Below, piece after piece: positions 1-4,916 of a DNA stretch of 8,732 nt. Origin of the DNA: Actinomycetes bacterium (lineage in GTDB: Bacteria; Actinomycetota; Actinomycetes; Actinomycetales; Cellulomonadaceae); contig JAEWYD010000128.1 in NCBI GenBank assembly GCA_023462275.1, forward strand, positions 1-8,732, given 5' to 3'. The notes beneath the pieces were generated by a model. The model had not been told where the DNA came from. It saw nothing but the letters and a program-made list of their open reading frames with translations, and searched no databases. The position numbers and the translations under genes are program-made. Position 1 is the first letter of the stretch; every line of letters begins with the position of its first letter.

Positions 1-1079
1 ACCGCGGCCAGCCGCTCCAGCAGGCGCGCGGCCAGCGCCTCGTCGACGGTCCGCGCGAACGCGGTGCGGCTGACGGCGACGGGGTGGTAGTCGGGGTCGT
101 GCGGGCCGAACAGCGCGGGGTAGGGGACGGGCCGCACCAGGTCGGCCAGCGGCTCGGCGAGGGCCCGCAGCGGGGCGAGCGCGGCGTCGGCGTCGGCCGG
201 GTCGCCGCTGAAGCAGACGAGCGCCATGACGACGAGCCGCCCGTGGTGCTCGGCCGGCACGAACGGCATCGGCGGACAGGGCATGACGTTGACGATCGCG
301 GAGAGCTCGTCGGGGGCGGCCAGCGTCGCCGCCATGATCCCGGCGACGGTGGCGGGCGTCGCGGGCAGCAGGAGGATGCCGCCGACGACGCCGGCCAGGG
401 GGTGCAGGCGGTACTGCAGCCGCGTGACGACGCCGAGGTTGCCGCCGCCGCCCCGCAGGGCCCAGAAGAGGTCGGGGTGCGAGTCGGCCGAGGCGCGCAG
501 CGTGCGCCCGTCGGCGGTGACGACGTCCGCGGCGAGCAGGTTGTCGATCGTGAGCCCGTGGGCGCGCGAGAGGTACCCGACGCCGCCGCCGAGGGTGATG
601 CCGGAGATCCCGACGCTGCCGGTGTCGCCGAAGCCGATCGCGAGGCCCTGCTCGGCGGCCGCGGCGGTGACCTCGCCGGCCGTGCGGCCCGCGCCGGCCC
701 AGAGCGTGCGCGCGGCGGGGTCGACGGTGATCTCGCGCAGGTCGCGGACGTCGATCACGACGCCGCCGTCGGCGGTGCCGTGCGCGGCGTTGCTGTGGCC
801 GCCGCTGCGTACGGCCAGGGGGAGGCCGGTGCGGCGGGCGTACCCGACGGCGACGGCGACGTCGTCGTCCGTGGCGGGCCGGACGACGAGGGCAGGCCGC
901 GGGTCGACGCCGCCGAGCATCACGGTGCGCACGGCGTCGTAGTCGGCGTCGTCGGGGGTGACCACGCGGCCGGCCAGGGCGGCGCGGAGCTCGTCCGGCG
1001 TGGTGGGGGCGGGAACGGTGGGCGCGCCGAGGGGGTCGGCGGGAGCCTGTGAGGGGACGGTGGGTTCGGCGACGGACAT
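1..1079 (-). CDS. FAD-binding oxidoreductase, berberine-bridge-like (C-terminus beyond left edge)
   Basis: Flavin-dependent oxidase of the PCMH/FAD_binding_4 fold, probably oxidising an alcohol, sugar or small metabolite; the substrate cannot be told. The frame is open from an ATG at 1079 to the left edge, giving 359 visible residues. Family signatures are in order: VVRPATDDDVAVAV (65-78); RSGGHS (91-96), where H95 is the usual attachment point for 8-alpha-histidyl FAD; GDTGSVGISGITLGGGVGYL (151-170); and DLFWALRGGGGNLGVVT (203-219). The second Cys that makes bicovalent flavin in some relatives is absent, so a single His link is expected. Full-length relatives run to roughly 450-470 residues, so the missing part is the substrate-side region and the C-terminal BBE segment. 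AGGAG at 1087-1091 (minus strand), 7 nt before the ATG, supports the start. There is no signal peptide; the first ~25 residues are Pro/Ala-rich. It is divergent from the GlcD-like gene. Confidence 0.88.
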   Translation of the reverse strand, partial: MSVAEPTVPSQAPADPLGAPTVPAPTTPDELRAALAGRVVTPDDADYDAVRTVMLGGVDPRPALVVRPATDDDVAVAVGYARRTGLPLAVRSGGHSNAAHGTADGGVVIDVRDLREITVDPAARTLWAGAGRTAGEVTAAAAEQGLAIGFGDTGSVGISGITLGGGVGYLSRAHGLTIDNLLAADVVTADGRTLRASADSHPDLFWALRGGGGNLGVVTRLQYRLHPLAGVVGGILLLPATPATVAGIMAATLAAPDELSAIVNVMPCPPMPFVPAEHHGRLVVMALVCFSGDPADADAALAPLRALAEPLADLVRPVPYPALFGPHDPDYHPVAVSRTAFARTVDEALAARLLERLAA

Positions 1080-1255
1080 GGTCGTTCTCCTCGCGACGAG
1101 CGGCGTGTCGGTGGTTTCGACCGGCCGGCCGAGCCGAACTCATCGGGACTATTCGGGTCAACGGGATTCCGGGCGGCGCGCGGGGGAACGCCCCGGCTGC
1201 GACCCAAGGCCCAGGCGGTGCCCGCATCGCGGCCGATATCGTCCGGAAAGTGGAC
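1080..1255. promoter_or_regulatory. Divergent intergenic region between two flavoenzyme genes
   Basis: This 176-bp gap separates the start codons of two divergent FAD-oxidase genes, so it must carry promoters for both. It is slightly less GC-rich around 1137-1165. I see no convincing -35/-10 pair for either direction. A TTGACC hexamer on the minus strand (plus positions 1156-1161) could be a -35 element for the leftward gene, but no good -10 follows at standard spacing. GGTTTCGACC at 1113-1122 is an imperfect palindrome (8 of 10 positions) and could be a small operator half. Confidence 0.5.
1142..1161 (+). promoter_or_regulatory. Possible DosR/DevR-like half-site
   Basis: The known mycobacterial DosR box is TTSGGGACTWWAGTCCCSAA. 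Here the left half reads ATCGGGACTAT, matching the consensus half TTSGGGACTW at nine of ten positions. The right half keeps only the terminal CAA and is otherwise degenerate (TCGGGT in place of AGTCCC). A single good half-site in GC-rich DNA can arise by chance, so this is tentative. It gains some weight from its place in a divergent promoter region next to a locus resembling the hypoxia-linked Rv0081-Rv0087 group. Confidence 0.22.
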
Positions 1256-2665
1256 ATGATCGCCGATGGCCCGACCCTGCTCGACGACGTCCGGGCGCAC
1301 GCCCTGGAAGCCCTGCGCACCGCGGTCCCGCGGTCGGCGCTCCGGACCGACGACGAGTCCGTCCGCGACCGCAGCGTGGACTCCTCCTTCATTCCGCCGG
1401 ACGGCGCGCCGCTCTGCGTCGTCGCGCCCCGCACGACGGCGGAGGTCGCGGCGGTGCTGCGGGTCGCGCACGAGCGCGGGATCCCCGTCGTCCCGCAGGG
1501 CGGCCTCACGGGCCTGGCCGGTGGGGCCACCGCCGTCGAGGGGTGCGTGCTCCTCGACCTGTCCGGCATGGACGCCGTGCTGCGCGTCGACCCGGTCGAC
1601 CAGGTCGCCGTCGTGCAGCCGGGGGTGATCACGGCCGACCTCAACCGTGCCGTCGCCGAGCACGGACTCTTCTACCCCCCGGACCCGGCGTCGTGGGACA
1701 CGTGCACGATCGGCGGGAACGTCGCCACGAACGCCGGCGGCATGCGCTGCGTGAAGTACGGCGTGACCAGGGACTTCGTCCGCACGCTCGAGGTCGTGCT
1801 CGCCGACGGCACGATCGTCCGGACGCGCCCGGTGACCGTGAAGGCGGTCGCCGGATTCGACATGACCAGCCTCTTCGTCGGCTCCGAAGGCACCCTCGGC
1901 GTCGTCACGGAGGTGACGGTCGCGCTGCTGCCCGCACCCGGACCCGTGCGTGGCGTGAGCGCCGGCTTCCCGACGGTGGCCGCGGCCATGGACGCCGCGA
2001 ACGCGATCATGGCCGGCCCGCACCGGCCGTCGACCCTCGAGCTGCTCGACGCCGTCGTCGTGGCGGCGGTCTGCCGCCTCACGCCCGATGCCGGCCTGCC
2101 CGCCGGTGCCGGGGCGTGGCTGCTCGCGCTCACCGACGCCCGCGTCGGCGCCGAGGACGACCTGGCCGAGTACCAGCGGGTCTGCGCGGCGCACGGGGCC
2201 ACGAGCATCGAGGTCGCCGACGACGAGGCGCGGGTCGACGGCCTGCTCGCCGCCCGCCGCAGGCTCAACCCCGCGATGCGCGAGTACCGGGGCGCCAGCC
2301 TGAACGACGACGTCTCGGTGCCCCGGACCAGGCTCGTCGAGATCTTCACGCGCCTCGCGGCGCTCTCGGCCGAGATCGGCCTGCCGATCGGCACCGGCGG
2401 GCACGTCGGCGACGGCAACCTGCACCCCGTCATCTGCTACGACCCGGCCGACCCCGGCGAGGTGGCCCGGGCGCGGTCCGGGCACGAGAGGATCATGGCG
2501 CTCGCCGTGGAGCTCGGCGGCACGATCAGCGGCGAGCACGGCATCGGCACGGAGAAGCTGGCCGCCCTCGACCTCGAGCTCAGCCCGCGCGTGCGGGCCG
2601 TGCAGCACGCCCTGAAGTCCGTGCTCGACCCGCGTGGCATCCTCAACCCTGGCAAGAAGCTGTAG
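1256..2665 (+). CDS. FAD-linked oxidase, glycolate oxidase GlcD / D-lactate dehydrogenase type
   Basis: Predicted to oxidise a D-2-hydroxyacid (glycolate, D-lactate or similar) to the 2-oxoacid, passing electrons to an unseen acceptor; probably cytoplasmic or membrane-peripheral. The 469 residues match the family length (about 450-500). An N-terminal FAD_binding_4 domain has VPQGGLTGLAGGAT (79-92), PPDPAS (141-146), TIGGNVATNAGGM (151-163) and GSEGTLGVVTE (209-219). The C-terminal FAD-oxidase domain has DDVSVPR (351-357), GHVGDGNLHP (382-391, active-site and metal-type His), SGEHGIG (425-431) and LDPRGILNPGK (457-467). Start choice: the open frame extends to 1049 but that part overlaps the divergent gene and is not protein-like. 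ATG 1256 has GGAAAG at 1245-1250, and GTG 1250 is a nearby alternative. No GlcE or GlcF Fe-S partner gene follows, so it may act as a single-subunit dehydrogenase. The exact substrate is not determined. Confidence 0.93.
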   Translation: MIADGPTLLDDVRAHALEALRTAVPRSALRTDDESVRDRSVDSSFIPPDGAPLCVVAPRTTAEVAAVLRVAHERGIPVVPQGGLTGLAGGATAVEGCVLLDLSGMDAVLRVDPVDQVAVVQPGVITADLNRAVAEHGLFYPPDPASWDTCTIGGNVATNAGGMRCVKYGVTRDFVRTLEVVLADGTIVRTRPVTVKAVAGFDMTSLFVGSEGTLGVVTEVTVALLPAPGPVRGVSAGFPTVAAAMDAANAIMAGPHRPSTLELLDAVVVAAVCRLTPDAGLPAGAGAWLLALTDARVGAEDDLAEYQRVCAAHGATSIEVADDEARVDGLLAARRRLNPAMREYRGASLNDDVSVPRTRLVEIFTRLAALSAEIGLPIGTGGHVGDGNLHPVICYDPADPGEVARARSGHERIMALAVELGGTISGEHGIGTEKLAALDLELSPRVRAVQHALKSVLDPRGILNPGKKL

Positions 2666-2672
2666 CGCACGA

Positions 2673-2688
2673 CGCCGGGCGGCCGGCG
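2673..2688 (+). terminator. Short GC hairpin after the GlcD-like gene
   Basis: The perfect arms CGCCGG (2673-2678) and CCGGCG (2683-2688) flank a GCGG loop, 7 nt after the TAG stop. No U-tract follows, as is common for actinobacterial hairpins. It ends only 4 nt before the Shine-Dalgarno GGGGAG (2693-2698) of the next gene, so it might instead damp read-through or influence translation of that gene. Confidence 0.35.
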
Positions 2689-2704
2689 GGACGGGGAGTT
2701 CGGC

Positions 2705-3226
2705 GTGGTGGAGGGGCAGCGCGGGCCCGCGGAGCTGCGCGTCGGGCAGAGCGCGGTCGGCATGGTGCGCGTCGTCGCGCTGTCGGTCGGCATGACGGCG
2801 GTCTCGGTCGGGCTCATGGTCGTCGACTCGCCGCGCGCCGAGGCGAACCGCGCCATCGGGCTGGTCGGCCTCGTGCTCTTCGGCGCGGCCACGGTGGTCC
2901 TCGTCCTGCGCGCCGTGCGCACGCGGGGTGACGTCGTGACGCTGACGCCGGCGGGCTTCTACGACCGGCGCGTCACGCGCGCCGTGGTGCCGTGGGCCGC
3001 GCTGACGGGCGCGACGACGTGGAGCGCGATGGGCCAGCGGGTGCTCGTGCTCCAGGTCGCCCCCGACGCGTGGCCGGGCCTCGACCTCACGGCGACGGCG
3101 CGGCGGTCGCTGGCGGCCAACCGGGCGCTCGGCGCCGACGGGCTCGCCGTGACCACCTCGGGACTGGGCATCGGGCACGACGCGCTCCTGGCGGCGGCGC
3201 AGGAGTGGATCGCCGCGACCCGCTGA
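2705..3226 (+). CDS. Two-helix membrane protein, STM3941/PH-domain-like, unknown function
   Basis: Function unknown. The 173-residue protein has a short polar N-terminus, two hydrophobic segments (about 20-40 and 50-71) joined by a short loop with PRAEANR, then a cytoplasmic domain. That domain starts VVTLTPAGFYDRRVTRAVVP and W97 and ends in a helix DALLAAAQEWIAATR. This layout (two N-terminal helices, then a beta-rich PH-like domain beginning with 'L...G..D' and a 'PW..' strand) resembles the STM3941/YcxB-type families; the assignment is from pattern memory only. The GTG start is supported by GGGGAG at 2693-2698, 6 nt upstream. It lies 39 bp after the GlcD-like stop on the same strand, so it may be cotranscribed, although a hairpin sits between them. 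Nothing in it suggests catalysis. Confidence 0.78.
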   Translation: MVEGQRGPAELRVGQSAVGMVRVVALSVGMTAVSVGLMVVDSPRAEANRAIGLVGLVLFGAATVVLVLRAVRTRGDVVTLTPAGFYDRRVTRAVVPWAALTGATTWSAMGQRVLVLQVAPDAWPGLDLTATARRSLAANRALGADGLAVTTSGLGIGHDALLAAAQEWIAATR

Positions 3227-3268
3227 GGCGTCGACGCCGGCCCGGTCGCGAGGCTGGCGCCGGGCGCC
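3227..3268 (+). terminator. Palindrome and hairpin after the membrane-protein gene
   Basis: The perfect 12-bp palindrome GGCGTCGACGCC (3227-3238) follows directly on the TGA. A second compact hairpin follows, with GGCGC (3256-3260), loop CGG and GCGCC (3264-3268). No T-run follows either. Together they could end transcription of the upstream pair, or the palindrome could be a protein-binding site. In DNA this GC-rich, short repeats are expected fairly often, so confidence is low. Confidence 0.35.
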
Positions 3269-3286
3269 CCGCGGCGGGACGCTTGA

Positions 3287-3320
3287 CGTGCGGAGCCCGC
3301 CGGTCCGCCGGTCCCGCACG
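3287..3320 (+). promoter_or_regulatory. Inverted repeat with tandem octamer in the flavodoxin-gene leader
   Basis: The arms CGTGCGG (3287-3293) and CCGCACG (3314-3320) are perfectly complementary and enclose a 20-nt interior. The last 16 nt of that interior are two direct copies of CGCCGGTC (3298-3305 and 3306-3313; the right arm starts at 3314). A TTGACG hexamer (3283-3288) overlaps the left arm and could be a -35 box, with no clear -10. The structure ends 8 nt before the strong Shine-Dalgarno GAGGAGG (3329-3335), so it could be an operator or a leader stem. Confidence 0.28.
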
Positions 3321-3340
3321 GCGCGGGTGAGGAGGTCCCC

Positions 3341-3931
3341 ATGTCCTCGGTCCTCGTGGCGTACGCCACCCGCTACGGCTCGACGCACGAGGCTGCCGAG
3401 GCCGTCGCCGCGGCGCTGGACGAGCACGGGCTCCCGGCTCGCACCGCGCTGATGCGCGAGGTGACGGACCTGGCCGGCTGCACGGCCGTCGTCGTCGGCG
3501 CACCGCTGTTCATGGGCGCCTGGCACATGGACGCGCACGCGTTCCTGCGGGCGCACCGCGACGTGCTCAGCCGCATCCCGGTCGCCGTCTTCGCGCTCGG
3601 CCCGACGCGCGACCCCTACGACCCGGCCGAGTGGGCGCAGTCCCGTGCGCAGCTGGCGAAGGCGCTGGGCCGGCACCCGTGGCTGCGCCCGGTGGACGTA
3701 GCGATGTTCGGCGGGCGGTACGACCCGACGACGGCCCGGCTGCGCCCGCATGCGGGCGGGGACGGGCGCGCGGGCGACGAGCACGTGCCGCAGGAGCTGG
3801 GGGTGCACCCCGAGCACGTGGCCGAGGCGGACCGCGGCGAGCGGGTGGTCCCGGTGGCGGGGGACATCCGCGACGGGGCGCGCGTCGCCCGGTGGGCCGG
3901 GACGCTCGCCGATCAATTCATCAAAACGTGA
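3341..3931 (+). CDS. Flavodoxin-domain protein (flavodoxin_5 / HemG-MioC-like)
   Basis: A small FMN-binding electron carrier or oxidoreductase of the flavodoxin fold. The 196 residues show the N-terminal strand VLVAYAT followed by the phosphate-binding loop ATRYGST (9-15); VVGAPLFMGAWH (51-62), the usual second FMN loop; and VAVFALGPTRDPYD (81-94), the third. The C-terminus GDIRDGARVARWAGTLADQF matches the closing 'GD.RDW..I..WA..L' helix of the flavodoxin_5 group that includes protoporphyrinogen oxidase HemG, although no heme gene is nearby. GAGGAGG at 3329-3335, 5 nt from the ATG, makes the start secure. Between residues about 130 and 170 there is a polar, His/Asp/Gly-rich stretch where relatives usually have an amphipathic helix. 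The last codons lie in an unusually AT-rich patch (3911-3933), suggesting overlap with the promoter of the next operon. The partner protein is unknown; the downstream redox complex is one candidate. Confidence 0.85.
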   Translation: MSSVLVAYATRYGSTHEAAEAVAAALDEHGLPARTALMREVTDLAGCTAVVVGAPLFMGAWHMDAHAFLRAHRDVLSRIPVAVFALGPTRDPYDPAEWAQSRAQLAKALGRHPWLRPVDVAMFGGRYDPTTARLRPHAGGDGRAGDEHVPQELGVHPEHVAEADRGERVVPVAGDIRDGARVARWAGTLADQFIKT

Positions 3932-3932
3932 A

Positions 3933-3956
3933 ACCACGGTCCCGTAACACCGTGGT
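3933..3956. promoter_or_regulatory. Perfect inverted repeat upstream of arsR-type gene (candidate operator)
   Basis: The arms ACCACGGT (3933-3940) and ACCGTGGT (3949-3956) are exact reverse complements with an 8-nt spacer CCCGTAAC. The site starts one base after the flavodoxin stop codon and ends 50 bp before the GTG of the ArsR-type regulator. An AT-rich run (3911-3933) abuts it, in keeping with a promoter. ArsR-family dimers bind inverted repeats and usually repress their own operon, so this is the obvious candidate operator. A factor-independent terminator for the flavodoxin gene is the main alternative, but no T-run follows and the spacer is long. Confidence 0.5.
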
Positions 3957-4006
3957 ACCGTAGGGGCCGTGACCAGCCGCCAGCGCGCGACCTCCCGGGG
4001 TGACCG

Positions 4007-4387
4007 GTGACCGTCCCCCTGCAGCAGGCGAAGGCCGACCTCTTCAAGGCCATGGGCCACCCGATGCGCATCCGCGTGCTCGAGCTGCTGTGCGAGCGGG
4101 AGTGGTCGGTCGGGGAGATGCTCACGGAGCTCGGCGCCGGCGCGTCCGCGCTCTCCCAGCAGCTCGGTGTGCTGCGCGGCTCGGGTCTGGTGCAGGCCCG
4201 CCGCGAGGCGTCGGTCGTGCACTACTCGCTGACGACGCCCCGCGTGGCGGACCTGCTCGCCGTCGGCCGGCAGATCCGCGCCGACCTGCTCGCCCTGCAG
4301 GTGGAGATCCTCACGGACCTGCGCGCGGAGGACGAGGCGGGCGCCGGGCCGTCCGACGACGCCCGGCCCGGGCGGCAGGACGGGTGA
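4007..4387 (+). CDS. ArsR-family winged-helix transcriptional regulator (Rv0081-like)
   Basis: A dimeric DNA-binding repressor predicted to control the hydrogenase-like operon it heads. The 126 residues have the family opening PLQQAKADLFKAMGHPMRIRVLELL (5-28), the recognition helix region GASALSQQLGVLRGSGLV (45-62) and the wing QARREASVVHYSLTTPRVADLL (63-84), then a long dimerisation helix (85-107) and a disordered Gly/Asp/Pro tail. The metal-binding ELCVCDL-type motif of ArsR/SmtB sensors is replaced by EREWSVGEM; the only cysteine is C29, so a classic metal site is absent. From memory it closely resembles M. tuberculosis Rv0081, which sits at the same place in front of the same gene set. 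The start is GTG 4007, with GGGGTG (3997-4002) as a modest ribosome site. A perfect inverted repeat at 3933-3956 is its likely operator. The stop lies 7 nt before the next start. Confidence 0.92.
   Translation: MTVPLQQAKADLFKAMGHPMRIRVLELLCEREWSVGEMLTELGAGASALSQQLGVLRGSGLVQARREASVVHYSLTTPRVADLLAVGRQIRADLLALQVEILTDLRAEDEAGAGPSDDARPGRQDG
4343..4367 (+). other. Inverted repeat at the 3' end of the arsR-type gene
   Basis: GCCGGGC (4343-4349) and GCCCGGC (4361-4367) form a perfect 7-bp stem with an 11-nt loop, inside the codons for the disordered tail of the regulator and 28 nt before the GTG of the Fe-S subunit. It could act as an attenuator separating regulator and structural-gene expression, or a processing site. 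Equally it could be chance in GC-rich DNA. Confidence 0.25.
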
Positions 4388-4394
4388 GCGCGGC

Positions 4395-4916
4395 GTGCTG
4401 AGGCTCCTGCGCACCATGCTGCGCGTCGGGCGGATCGCCGCCCCGGCGCCGGCCGCGACCGAGGCCGCCGCCGGCGAGGTGGCTGCAGGCGAGCGGGTCG
4501 GCGACGAGGGCCCCGCGCCGCTGCCGTGGGCCGGTTCCGTGCAGATCCGGCACGTCGACGCCGGCTCCTGCAACGGCTGCGAGGTCGAGATCGGCGCCGC
4601 GTTCGGCCCGGTGCACGACGCCGAGCGCTACGGTGCGCGCCTCGTGGCCTCGCCCCGGCACGCCGACGTGCTGCTCGTCACCGGCCCCGTCAGCCGCAAC
4701 ATGGCCGACCCCCTGCGCGTGACCTACGAGGCCGTGCCCGGCCCGAAGCGCGTCGTCGCGCTCGGTGACTGCGCGCGCGGGTGCGGGGCGTTCGCGGGCG
4801 CGTACGGCGTCGTCGGCTCCGTGGCGGACGTCGTGCCCGTCGACGTGGAGGTGGCCGGCTGCCCGCCCCGGCCGGAGGAGATCGTGGCGGCCCTGCGGGG
4901 GCTGACCGGCCGATGA
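4395..4916 (+). CDS. NuoB/HyfI-like small subunit, [4Fe-4S] protein of a group-4-hydrogenase-related complex
   Basis: The small electron-transfer subunit of a complex I/group 4 [NiFe]-hydrogenase-like enzyme. It would hold one [4Fe-4S] cluster next to the catalytic large subunit on the cytoplasmic face of the membrane. The 173 residues begin MLRLLRTMLRVGRIAAP, the usual amphipathic N-terminus of HycG/HyfI proteins, followed by an Ala/Glu-rich stretch (17-45). Cluster ligands are visible: SCNGCEVE gives C59 and C62, GDCARGCG gives C126 (with C130 close by), and GCPPRPEEI gives C156. Conserved LLVTGPVSRNM (93-103) and VVALGDCA (120-127) complete the family. The spacing fits the hydrogenase-type members and NuoB relatives such as Rv0082. 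The start is GTG 4395; ATG 4416 (residue 8) is possible but would cut the conserved N-terminus. The stop overlaps the next ATG as ATGA. Confidence 0.92.
   Translation: MLRLLRTMLRVGRIAAPAPAATEAAAGEVAAGERVGDEGPAPLPWAGSVQIRHVDAGSCNGCEVEIGAAFGPVHDAERYGARLVASPRHADVLLVTGPVSRNMADPLRVTYEAVPGPKRVVALGDCARGCGAFAGAYGVVGSVADVVPVDVEVAGCPPRPEEIVAALRGLTGR

Noticed and set aside
84..1052. Plus-strand open frame opposite the leftward oxidase
   Set aside because: The translation is low-complexity Gly/Arg/Asp/Val with no motif, while the minus strand carries a full set of FAD-oxidase signatures over the same bases.
1049..1255. N-terminal extension of the GlcD-like protein
   Set aside because: The extra residues overlap the divergent gene's first codons, are Arg-rich and not family-like, and would remove any room for promoters.
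3227..3340. FMN riboswitch in front of the flavodoxin gene
   Set aside because: The gap is 114 bp and lacks the conserved multi-stem RFN element; only simple inverted repeats are present.
3600..3931. Frameshift in the 3' half of the flavodoxin gene
   Set aside because: The +1 and +2 frames give Arg/Gly-rich or Ser/Trp-rich nonsense, whereas the original frame recovers the family C-terminal helix, so the odd segment is more likely real divergence.
3931..3950. Second DosR-like box beside the ArsR operator (GGGAC core on the minus strand)
   Set aside because: Only about 11 of 20 consensus positions match, and the core lies in the spacer and left arm of the better-explained inverted repeat.
920..4573. 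Very long open frame on the minus strand (about 1217 codons)
   Set aside because: It is antisense to five well-supported plus-strand genes and overlaps the start of the leftward oxidase; its translation is Arg/Gly/Ala/His-rich without domains, as expected for an antisense frame in very GC-rich DNA.
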